Assembly: GCA_003024985.2 (NCBI GenBank)
Contig: PXIH01S0006574.1
From: Euperipatoides rowelli
Lineage: Eukaryota; Onychophora; Udeonychophora; Euonychophora; Peripatopsidae
Length of the DNA stretch: 19,014 nucleotides
Direction: 5' to 3' (one strand)
In this document: positions 1 through 6,784 of the stretch, one piece after another
How the letters are laid out: each line of letters opens with the position of its first letter
How positions within the stretch are numbered: position 1 is the first letter of the stretch
Made by a program: the position numbers and the translations under genes
The notes under the pieces: model-generated
Seen by the model: the letters and a program-made list of their open reading frames with translations, nothing else
The model's database searches: none
What the model was told of the DNA's origin: nothing

Positions 1-555
1 AAAGTAAATGGAATGCAATGGGGGATTTTCACCATAGGTATTTACATAGTTATCGATCTCGATAACATTAGCAATAAGTCCTGCTTCATTTAAAGACATG
101 AAAATAGTCTCTTGTAAAAGTCTTTTAGATAATATTTTTTTACATTTGTATTTCAGTTCTTCAGGAGTTACATTCGGTTTCTTTTCTTTATACATAAACA
201 TTAAATCAAAATATATGCATTGGTGGATATACTGCATGAAATTAAAATGATTAATAGAGTTCGTTGTTAAAGAGAAGTCAATTTTCTTTTGGAAATCTTT
301 CATTGTAGCGTAAACACTTTTAATATGGTTATAACATTTATAGGTTAGTTGGTCCTTGAAATTATAAATTCTCCCCATTTTGGATATGAGTAGATGGAGT
401 GATGTTTGGATTTCATTAAAGTCCAATGGAATATTACTTTCAACGGGAGGTGGTGTGGTTGTACTCGGTAATGGTGCTGATCTGCTCTGGTGGTGGATAG
501 ATCGGTAGTGGATCGGCGTAATGATTGGTAGGTTCAGGTTGATTAAGTGGTACAT
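1..555 (-). CDS. Unrecognised protein, C-terminus off the left edge
   Basis: An uninterrupted minus-strand frame of 185 codons runs from an ATG at 555 to the window edge, so its end is not seen. The N-terminal third is rich in His, Ile, Pro, Ser and Thr, with a PPP stretch near codon 51. It is followed by about 125 residues of Lys-, Ile-, Phe- and Tyr-rich sequence of mainly helical character, with clusters such as KDFQKKIDF, YKEKK and KCKKILSKR. I see no signal peptide and no known catalytic motif. The frame remains open upstream to 600 and then meets two TAG codons (603-601 and 609-607). Beyond them the same frame is open again, so the true start could lie further upstream if those stops are errors. 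It is the most distal member of the minus-strand cluster behind repeated CCAAT/TATA elements. Function unknown. That it is coding rests on its length in AT-rich DNA and its non-random composition. Confidence 0.5.
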   Translation of the reverse strand, partial: MYHLINLNLPIITPIHYRSIHHQSRSAPLPSTTTPPPVESNIPLDFNEIQTSLHLLISKMGRIYNFKDQLTYKCYNHIKSVYATMKDFQKKIDFSLTTNSINHFNFMQYIHQCIYFDLMFMYKEKKPNVTPEELKYKCKKILSKRLLQETIFMSLNEAGLIANVIEIDNYVNTYGENPPLHSIYF

Positions 556-606
556 GATACAATGGTATTCAGTCGCCTTAATGATTGGTAGGTCCACCTT
601 CTATAT

Positions 607-876
607 CTACATAATGATGCATGGGTTGTGATAAAATTTTATTTTCAAGTACGGAACTCGCTGCATTATAATGTGGAAAATTTCATCACTTTTCTGATTA
701 ATGTTTGAATATTCATTTTTGGAGTAACTCTTAGTTGCTTCAATAATAGTTGGAATAAAATAAAGTTCAATAGTATTTGGAATAAAACACAATTCAAACA
801 GCGGTGAAATAAGAACATGTAGCTCAACTATCAGCGGGAAATAATGTAATGAAATAATTAAAAGTTTATATAACAA
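607..876 (-). pseudogene. Upstream in-frame segment of the left-edge gene, broken by two stops
   Basis: This open stretch of about 89 codons is in the same frame as the partial gene at 1-555 and is separated from it by two TAG codons one codon apart (609-607 and 603-601). It lies immediately downstream of a TATATAAA/CCAAT element. It contains a short internal repeat of the type FELCFIP / IELYFIP near codons 25-40, followed by a charged Lys/Asn/Ser stretch. An internal ATG is near codon 69. An overlapping ATG-initiated frame of about 50 codons in another register is also open, so the true frame is uncertain. It may be the eroded N-terminus of the left-edge gene, or a 5' leader that happens to be open. 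Confidence 0.3.
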
Positions 877-896
877 TCACCTCTCATTTTGATTGG
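864..896 (-). promoter_or_regulatory. CCAAT/TATA promoter element, copy A
   Basis: Read on the minus strand, a CCAAT box (plus-strand ATTGG at 892-896) is followed about 20 nt later by TTATATAAAC (864-874). The whole unit aligns with a second copy at 1228-1259 with nearly the same spacing. Further CCAAT/ATTGG words lie upstream at roughly 911-916, 941-945 and 970-974, together with TGATGACAT, a CRE-like word. It would drive the left-edge reading frame. Confidence 0.5.
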
Positions 897-980
897 ATGT
901 GTCATATGAACCAATCATGGACTAATTGCTTGAAGAAGAGTTGACCAATGTCATCACGCCTTCCATTTGATTGGTTAATA

Positions 981-1172
981 TTATATAGTTCTGTTTTCTG
1001 TGGACATATCTAACGGATTCATAGTCCTTATAAGAGTCATTAATAATATTATTAACATACATAGGATTTGAGCTACGCAAAACCATTTAAGCAGGAAAGC
1101 CATCGAGTAAGGTAATCTTGTTGTAAATTCCATCTCGATTGAAGTAGCTTCTAAATCATTTGAAGTAACCAT
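981..1172 (-). CDS. Small single-pass membrane protein, unrecognised
   Basis: A complete 63-codon frame with an ATG at 1172. The first 25 residues are polar and acidic (Asn-Asp-Leu-Glu, Met-Glu-Phe). Residues about 26-48 form one hydrophobic span containing FLLKWFCVAQILCMLIILL, followed by a short polar tail ending at a TAG. There is no cleavable signal pattern, so a type II or tail-anchored topology is plausible. Its strongest support is upstream: a CTATATAAAC TATA box at 1228-1237 and a CCAAT box at 1255-1259 on the same strand, at the right distance for a short leader. Small frames occur by chance in AT-rich DNA, so coding status is uncertain. It sits between the two broken genes of the minus-strand cluster. 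I know no family for it. Confidence 0.4.
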   Translation of the reverse strand: MVTSNDLEATSIEMEFTTRLPYSMAFLLKWFCVAQILCMLIILLMTLIRTMNPLDMSTENRTI

Positions 1173-1227
1173 TGTAGTATATTCAAACAGCTAGCAGTAA
1201 AATAATATATTTAAAAAAAAATTGAAA

Positions 1228-1259
1228 GTTTATATAGGAGTGATCTCTTCTATGATTGG
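1228..1259 (-). promoter_or_regulatory. CCAAT/TATA promoter element, copy B
   Basis: On the minus strand AACCAATCAT is followed by CTATATAAAC and then by an ATG 56 nt further on (1172). The arrangement matches copy A at 864-896: the shared core GTTTATATA and the downstream ATTGG are 27-28 nt apart in both. More CCAAT words lie upstream at about 1287 and 1320. This is the best core promoter seen in the left block. Confidence 0.55.
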
Positions 1260-1382
1260 TTGAAAAGTTCTTGCTTACTTTTAATTGGTTAGTAGAGTTG
1301 TTCTATGTTGGTAAGTTATCCAATCAGTTTCGTTTGAGGAATTAATCAGGTTAGTTGTGATGTAGAGGAAAAAATGATGGTC

Positions 1383-1997
1383 TTATGGTTTAGGGAGGAT
1401 GGGATGAAACTTGATGGGAGTAGGCTTCTTCTTCCCCCTTCTCTTCTTCAGTAGAGGAACATATATTCACTGCCTCTTGATCAAAGCTGTAATACCGTAG
1501 TATTCGTTGTACAATTTTGGGTGACCCAACTGGTTGCAGGGGTAGTGTTCTGCACAAAAATACATCCCCTCAACCTCTGGGAGATTACAGCTTTGATCAT
1601 AGCATTTGTAAACAAATTATTTTCTTTTCATATTTTCTGGAAGTAGTCGAGGAATGATTTGATTAGCAGGGGTGATAGGGAGTTCTTCCTGACTTGATGG
1701 TGTAGAGGATGCCGGTGGTGTGGAGGTAAGTGGTGGTGTTGAGAGGATGGAGTCTAGTGTGGGTAGTAGAATAGAGGAATCCGAGGAGAGTGATTGGGTG
1801 AGCTCGAAGTCACATAAGTTGGGTATTGGTTGAGCAAAGCCATCGTAGTAATGAGTAGGGTCTATGCAATAATCCATTCCCTCTATGATGGGATTCTCAC
1901 ATAGGAATTACCCGCACTTGATGGGGGATGCTGCCGGTTGTGGTGGGGATGGTGGAGGTGCAGCATTTTTGATGGTTATCACCTCTATCACTGGCAT
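1383..1997 (-). pseudogene. Pro/Ser-rich protein with repeated Cys motif and basic tail, three internal stops
   Basis: One reading frame runs 205 codons from an ATG at 1997 to a TAA at 1385-1383, interrupted only by TAA at 1910-1908, TAA at 1619-1617 and TGA at 1469-1467. The pieces, in order, are a Pro-rich start (PPPSPPQPAASP), a Cys motif with EGMDYC, a long Ser/Thr/Pro linker (codons about 60-115), a second Cys motif with EGMYFCAEHYPC, and a strongly basic end (KKRRGKKK). The two Cys motifs align as C-x2/3-P-x2-EGM-x2-C at both protein and DNA level, so this frame was probably translated once. A Lys/Arg-rich tail suggests nuclear location or nucleic-acid binding. It may be preceded by an exon at 2063-2356. 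Alternatives are a decayed gene, sequencing errors or stop readthrough. Family not recognised. Confidence 0.45.
1478..1599. repeat. Perfect 16-bp inverted repeat, 90-nt spacer
   Basis: TGATCAAAGCTGTAAT at 1478-1493 is the exact reverse complement of ATTACAGCTTTGATCA at 1584-1599. The arms flank the second Cys motif of the broken gene at 1383-1997 and could form a stem, or mark a small inversion or insertion. Confidence 0.75.
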
Positions 1998-2018
1998 CTT
2001 TATAATGGATGATATTTT

Positions 2019-2062
2019 CTAAAATAAAAAAGACTTAGAAAATATTTTTAAAAACTACATAC
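2019..2062 (-). other. Possible 44-nt intron
   Basis: On the minus strand a donor GTATGT (2062 down) and a pyrimidine-rich acceptor ending TTTTATTTTAG (at 2019) bracket 44 nt. Removing it joins a Glu/Lys-rich frame to the next exon, but shifted by one register relative to the Pro-rich frame at 1997. Without splicing the two frames share a register but are separated by TAG codons at 2057 and 2021. The length is very short for an animal intron. Confidence 0.3.
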
Positions 2063-2356
2063 CGGTTTCTTTCTCCTTGACGTTCAACGCCTTCTCCAGG
2101 CAGTACTTCTCCGTAGCAGCTTTGACTATGGCTTCACACTGCACGGTGATCTCCTGCTCCAGTTCAGCCCTCTCTGTCTGGAGAACAGGAAGCTTTGGTG
2201 CTTCTGATTACACTGATGGCATTAGGTCCATAAGATTTCAGGGCTTCGGCAGTTGGTGCTATCTTTGTTGCTTGCATTGTAGATACGGTGAATGGCTTTG
2301 GAAAAAATACTCCAAGATGGTTCTGGGTCTACGTTGGTAGAGGGAAATAGTGACAT
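2060..2356 (-). pseudogene. Frame-shifted upstream exon of the Pro-rich gene
   Basis: Downstream of a TATAAA box the minus strand carries three staggered short frames. These are an ATG frame at 2356-2222 (44 codons), an ATG frame at 2277-2164 (37 codons) and an open frame at 2207-2058 (about 50 codons). The last is rich in Glu, Lys and Ala and contains ERAELEQEI and AATEKYCLEKAL, an amphipathic, helix-like pattern. It ends at a good splice donor (GTATGT at 2062). The frames look like one ancestral coding sequence broken by small indels, because the coding-like character passes from one register to the next without a gap. Local GC is higher than in the flanks, as in coding DNA. Product unknown. 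Confidence 0.35.
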
Positions 2357-2373
2357 AACATTATCCAATGGGG

Positions 2374-2422
2374 TTTTTATACACTAGCTTCAGATTGAAA
2401 CGTCATTTAGAGCTTAGCCAAT
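2374..2422 (-). promoter_or_regulatory. TATA/CRE/CCAAT promoter of the Pro-rich gene
   Basis: Read on the minus strand this contains ATTGGCT (plus-strand CCAAT at 2418-2422), a CRE half-site TGACGT (2400-2405) and GTGTATAAAAAC (TATA box, 2374-2381), with an ATG about 18 nt further on. Transcription from such a box would start near 2345-2350. The first ATG at 2356 may therefore lie outside the transcript, and the ATG at 2277 is then the better start. Confidence 0.45.
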
Positions 2423-2499
2423 GAGCATCTTTCCCACTTAAAAAATTAACATAGCTTTCACTGCGGTTCGTGTATGTCTTCTCAAGGTCCGCACTTTTT

Positions 2500-2533
2500 A
2501 GCCAATCAAAATTAAGCTGCAATTTGATTGGCT
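2500..2533. promoter_or_regulatory. Inverted pair of CCAAT boxes
   Basis: AGCCAATCAAA at 2500-2510 and TTTGATTGGCT at 2523-2533 are perfect 11-bp inverted arms around a 12-nt spacer. Each arm contains an NF-Y-type CCAAT pentamer in opposite orientation. It lies between the minus-strand promoter at 2374-2422 and the repeat array, and could serve as a bidirectional element. Confidence 0.55.
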
Positions 2534-2661
2534 CCCGCCTTTTTCACCGGAAGCCACTCTGAATCCTTCACATCTTCTTGTCAACTCAGTTTTGAAGATT
2601 TTAAATATGCTAATGAGATAGGACTTCAAACCCTATCTTAAAAGTACTTGAGGGGCTTTAA

Positions 2662-2885
2662 CCGCCATTTTGAATAAATTATAAAATTGTGAAAATGTCA
2701 ATTTTATGAAAAAAAATATTTGGTGGCCATTTTGAATAATTAAGGACTTAGTAAAATTTTCATGAAAAATTTTTTTTTGGTGGCCATCTTTGATTTTTTG
2801 CATGATGGGTAATGTGCCCTTCCACCATTTTTAATAAATTAACGGGTTATACAATTAACATGAAAAATTTTTTTTTTTTAATTTT
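2662..2885. repeat. Decayed tandem repeat with CCATTTTG cores
   Basis: Four imperfect units of about 40-65 bp begin near 2664, 2724, 2782 and 2823. Most have the plan (GC)CCATTTTGAATAA, then a spacer containing CATGAAAAAT or TTATGAAAA, then a T-run ending GGTGG. The third unit is shorter and contains GCATGATGGG, which recurs at 2938-2947 in the next array. The cores resemble YY1 sites (GCCATnTT). No coding potential. Confidence 0.6.
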
Positions 2886-2911
2886 TTTGTCACTCACGCA
2901 CATTTCTGTGC

Positions 2912-3330
2912 ACTTCCGGTCTGCCATCTTGGATTTTGCATGATGGGAAGGTGAGCCAGAACCTAAACTGGAAGTGCNGGTTAATAGAGAGTGACCTTGA
3001 CCTTGCCGGTTGAGTGAACCAGAAAATAAAATTTCAGCTCAGGAAGTGACATCATCCTTGACCTTGAAAATACCAGCTCAGGAACCGGAAGTGATGTCAT
3101 CCTTGGCCTTGACAATTCCAGATCAGAAACCGGAAGTCAGCCATCTTAGATTTTACAATTGTTATGGGACATATATTACTCATAATACATTATAATATAG
3201 CATCATATGACATCATTTCATCTTAAAACCCCCTTAAACCTAGTCAAAACATGAACCGGAAGTCGGCCATCTTGGATTTTGAATGACCTTGACCTAGATA
3301 CAAACCGGAAGTACGACATACCGGAACCAG
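2912..3330. repeat. Array of ETS / YY1-like / TGACCTTGA repeats
   Basis: CCGGAAGT or its complement occurs at 2912-2919, 3085-3092, 3130-3137, 3256-3263 and 3305-3312, with weaker GGAAGTG copies near 2972 and 3042. Several are followed directly by GCCATCTTGGATTTT, for example after 3263 and on the far side of 2919. TGACCTTGACC or close relatives fall between them (about 2992, 3057, 3281), and TGACATCA / TGATGTCA words lie near 3047 and 3091. The units are irregular in length. They are read here as a decayed repeat family in which transcription-factor-like sites are the conserved cores. No convincing gene lies inside. Confidence 0.65.
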
Positions 3331-3357
3331 AAATGAGCTGGAACCCTCAAATTATAT

Positions 3358-3588
3358 CTACTCGTCTGAAATTATAATTTTAAGATCCTGAAAAGCTAGA
3401 GATTTAGTAATAAAAATCATAACTCCTTTTTTTGCAGAGTTAACTAAAGCTGTAAACATATGATAGTGTCCACTAAACATGGTCAGATTGTTATTAGCAC
3501 CTTTTTTTAGTTCTTCTTGAAATAAATTGATATCTATGTCCCGCTTTAATTAAATATTAAGCAAATCTTTTTTTTCTTTTTTAAACTT
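3358..3588 (-). mobile_element. LINE endonuclease (EEP/APE-type) fragment
   Basis: The minus strand encodes a remnant of the N-terminal nuclease of a non-LTR retrotransposon. A Lys-rich segment (KFKKEKK, then DLLNI) leads to DIDINLFQEEL, matching the family pattern in which 'DIxxLQET' carries the catalytic Glu. About 30 residues later KKGVMIFITKSLAF matches the 'GVAILIxKxL' strand. This region normally nicks target DNA for target-primed reverse transcription. Here an A-run indel near 3572, an in-frame TAA after DLLNI and a TAG at 3360-3358 break it. The remaining nuclease motifs and the reverse transcriptase are absent. It abuts the repeat array on one side. Confidence 0.55.
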
Positions 3589-4048
3589 CAAATCTTGGAT
3601 ATTGAAACTACAAGTTTTTATAAAGTTTTGATTAAGATTCATAAAAAATATTACTAGCCACCCCCCTCCCTCCCATCATTAGTAAACCATTAAGAAACCT
3701 GTATGACATATGAAAAAAAAAACAATGTGTATAACAAGCTGTCAGATTAGCTAAAGAATTCAAATATATAATCAGATTGACAAGAATTAACCTCATATGA
3801 TCAATAAGGTAATACCAAAAACATAGCTTCATCAAGATACTGTATATGAGCCCTCAAATAATGTAGATGAGTACCAGAATTTATCATATTATGCAAACAT
3901 CGAGAGTGTAAAACAAAAATAGTAACTGAAAGAAAAATAAATGTTACATCACCTGTATAGGGCCTCATCCATAACTTTAAGGCATGTACAGTATATACAA
4001 TAAGAAAAAAAACAGCCAAGCTAACAAGCACTGGCTTACAAAACTTAC
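3589..4048. other. No gene seen; pyrimidine tract
   Basis: AT-rich sequence with no frame I would call coding. It contains a C-tract at 3661-3674 (CCCCCCTCCCTCCC) that could form a G-quadruplex on the minus strand. If the minus-strand gene ending at 4049 is spliced there, this stretch is its next intron. Confidence 0.4.
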
Positions 4049-5381
4049 TAAGATTCAATAGGGCCATGATTCACTTCTTTCAATTTTGGCTTTTTACTTG
4101 GTTTATCATCAATTGATGTTGCAATATTTTTAACCATTGAAGATTGAAATTCCATCATTTCTAAATTCAGCTTGGAGACCAGAATTGCATTCGACAAAAT
4201 ATCCTGAGAAAAGTCACTATTANCAGCTTTCTTAAAATTCATTCTCCCCAATAAAATCCTGGCCCAAGGCAGGTTCAAGCGTACACACACTTTCAGGCAA
4301 ACTTTTGCTAGGCAGTGTTGCAGGTCTAAGATCCTTAGCCATCTTTTTCATAGAACCAACTTGAGTTACGGGTACCAATGATCCTTTCACCATAGATTTC
4401 ACGGCGTTAGAATATGAGGTGCTACAAAGGGTCCAATTAAAGAGAACTTTCCACAGAATTAGCACCATCTGACTCAGCAATCTCTGATGGCATGGGAGTC
4501 GCTCTGGCAGCAAAAACATACTTTTTTTCCTCTGTGCCATGTTTAGCCATTCATGATAGTTGCTCATGAAATTTCCTCCATTTTGAATGAGACATAGGCT
4601 GGACTAGTTTGGTAAGATATAGTGTCATTTATCTTTTTAATGGTTGGCTTAAAGGTTTGAATCTCTCCATATGGACTTAGTAAATTAGCTGAGTCTCGAG
4701 AATATACAATGGCATCCAGGTAATTGAAAATTTTACTATTCTTTCGTTCACCATCGAATCAGCCATAAATACATGCAAGTCCTCAAAGACAGAACATTCG
4801 CTGACAAAGGTAGCCTTGTCTTTGGCATTTGAGAAGCATATATATTTGTAGGCAGGAAACTCCAGAGGAGAAAGTTCCATTAAGCTGTCCAAGATCTGCA
4901 AAGTATTAACTAAGTCTATGAATTTCCCATCCACCATTGGTCTTGTTTGAAAGTCGCTATTCGCCACAACAAATACAGTAGCCAGCTCAGAAACCATAAA
5001 TGAATACTTGTTGAGATTATCCATAAGCATTTCTTTAAAATTTGTAGTCGCAGGATTATAGGCCATGTTAAATAGAAATATGAAATAAGCCAACACACAA
5101 ACGTTTATAATATGACGTCTACACCACAAGCCTGAAATGCAACGTGAAGCCTCAAAACTCCACTGGTGCTAGAAAATTCACTTTTTATATTTATAACTAT
5201 GAAAGTTTCTATTTTAAAATATTTAGTATAAATATAAATTATTAAACATGACCAACTGCATATATACCATTGAAGAAACATAATCATAAACAAGCAAATA
5301 ATCAAACTTATACCAAATTCATTAGGTATAGCACTGAGCAAATCCGCAATCGACCTTTCACTTATGAAAACGCTCATGGGA
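4049..5381 (-). pseudogene. Spliced gene of unknown family, frame-shifted
   Basis: An exon at 5381-5314 (ending in AIPNEFG) joins in phase across a GT-AG intron to a large exon starting at 5131. The first large stretch, to about 4745, is cleanly coding-like over 120 codons and includes ELATVFVVANSDF, MELSPLEFPAYKYICFSNA and FEDLHVFMADSM. The frame then slips near 4745 and continues to a TGA at 4566-4564. It slips again there, at an A-run near 4527 and near 4240, and finishes with an NLS-like KPSKKPKLKE just before a GTAAGT donor at 4048. At least four register changes imply a pseudogene or poor sequence; an N base lies at 4204. The middle faintly recalls helices 7-9 of a nuclear-receptor ligand domain, but the support is weak. 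Product unknown. Confidence 0.45.
5132..5313 (-). other. 182-nt intron of the unknown minus-strand gene
   Basis: Donor TTTG|GTATAAGT at 5313 and acceptor TTGCATTTCAG ending at 5132 on the minus strand. The flanking exons end and begin in phase 1 and join without a stop. The interior is very AT-rich and contains stops in the exon frame. Confidence 0.5.
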
Positions 5382-5682
5382 CTGAAATGGCTCAATCATT
5401 TCATTGTAAAATTTAGTTATTTAAGAACAAATCCAGATTTAGAATTTATTTATACAAGTCAAGGACTTTTAAATAGTAATTTATATACATGTAAAAATAA
5501 ATAAATAAATAATTAGTACATACAGTACGATTGAACAAACTTATAGATGGTATGAAACAAAATATGTAACAAGTATGTAATGAAACATCAACAATATACA
5601 GATATAAAAGATGACAATAATAGATAATTGACCAAAAAAACAAACAAGATAGATATTGAATTAAGAAAATACAACAGAATAG
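5382..5682. other. No gene seen; AAAT microsatellite
   Basis: AT-rich spacer with a short (AAAT)n run at about 5494-5513. It lies directly beyond the 3' end of the reverse-transcriptase relic on the minus strand. The run may be the decayed 3' tail typical of non-LTR elements. Confidence 0.45.
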
Positions 5683-6784
5683 TTAAAAAGCCATTTGTTG
5701 AAAAAATGCTGAAGATTTGAGAAAGAGTATCATATTTTTTTTTAAGCTATAGAAGGATTTAGCGTCAACAACTTCAGAAGGGAGATCATTCCACCAGTGA
5801 ATAGATCAGTTCGAAATGGCAAATTTTTCTAAGTCAATTCGACAGAAATTAAATTGCAGTTTTAGACCATTATTATGGGTAGATGAGTATATATACGTAC
5901 CAAATTTAAAAATTCCATTTTCACCATTTGCATAGATGTAAATGAACATGAATATTAGGTCATTTATTAATATATGTTGAGACGGGGAGCAAACTTTTAT
6001 TGAATTTTTGCGATCAAAATAACTGCAATTTTAAATCCCACAATCTTATTTGTCATGGCTCTGAATTGACTTTCAAGTAAAGATTTTTGTTAGTTTTATA
6101 ATGTAATTAGAAGAGCAATAGTCTATGTGAGGTTGTATTAAATAGGAGTAGAGGTCACAGAAAACTGAGAAAAGTTTAGGAGTCAAAAATTCAAATGCAT
6201 TTATAATTGCAAATTTAGTTCCAATTTTGTTTCTTATAACTTAGGCCTATATGTTGTGTGTTTTAAATGAGAGGTCTTCATCAAACCAAATTCCTAGGTC
6301 TTTTTGTGATTCGACTTTTATAAGAGGAGAGGTATCAAGAGTAAGATTCTAAAAATACCAAATTCCATATATACACTTTTTAATTTATTGATTTGAAGTT
6401 TATTTCTAGAGGCCCATTGATTTATTTTGTCTAGATCATTTTGGAGTAGGCCTATTATAATCATCAGTAGCCTATTAGTTACTTCATGATAAATTTTAAT
6501 GTCAGCAAATGATAGACAATGGGATATAAGATTTTTATTAATATCTGACATCAGAATGTTGAAGAGTGCCTGCAAGCACAGAGCCTTGAGGCATACCACG
6601 TTCTTGAAAGTAATACTCCGATATGTTGATTTTGACTCGGATCATTCTCTGCCTTTGGAAGAGGAAGAAATTTATCCAATTTACTAAATAAATTAGCTAG
6701 GTTGGTGTCTAAGGATACCACAATATTATTGTTATAGGCTAAATGTTTCTTGGGATAGGTGTAGAAAGACCAAAAAGAATTCAT
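5683..6784 (-). mobile_element. Relic of a non-LTR retrotransposon reverse transcriptase (CR1/Jockey-like)
   Basis: Successive minus-strand pieces match the second half of a LINE reverse transcriptase in the correct order. RGMPQGSVL (about 6580-6605) is the 'GvPQGSvLgPllF' motif, followed by LFNILMSDI and LSFADIKIYHE. That is the FADD box with one catalytic Asp codon missing (about 6501-6515). Then come LQNDLDKINQWASRN, KDLGIWFDEDLSF (about 6270-6310), LYSYLIQPHIDYCS and, near the end, IHWWNDLPSEVVDA (about 5776-5800). The upstream part (FWSFYTYPKK) precedes a large deletion of the palm/finger domain. Many stops and shifts are present. It would have copied element RNA into DNA at a nick, but is certainly inactive now. 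Confidence 0.8.

Noticed and set aside
2077-2340. Plus-strand 87-codon open frame
   Set aside because: It lies opposite the Glu/Lys-rich minus-strand frames, which have promoter and splice signals, and looks like their shadow.
1383-3330. Resemblance of the layout (GGAAGTGACA-type enhancer words, TATA box, small spliced gene with acidic/Pro-rich and Cys parts) to the early region of a DNA virus
   Set aside because: No diagnostic protein motif or hallmark gene is visible, and the enhancer words are common host sites. The parallel is only architectural.
3632-4067. Two minus-strand frames of 67 and 88 codons with hydrophobic stretches
   Set aside because: They lie just beyond the GTAAGT donor at 4048 in likely intron and owe their hydrophobicity to T-rich sequence.
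4677-5129. Possible nuclear-receptor ligand-binding domain in the unknown minus-strand gene
   Set aside because: A stretch around LSPLEFPAYKYICF loosely fits helix 7-8 patterns, but the signature helix 3-5 residues are missing and the rest does not follow the fold.
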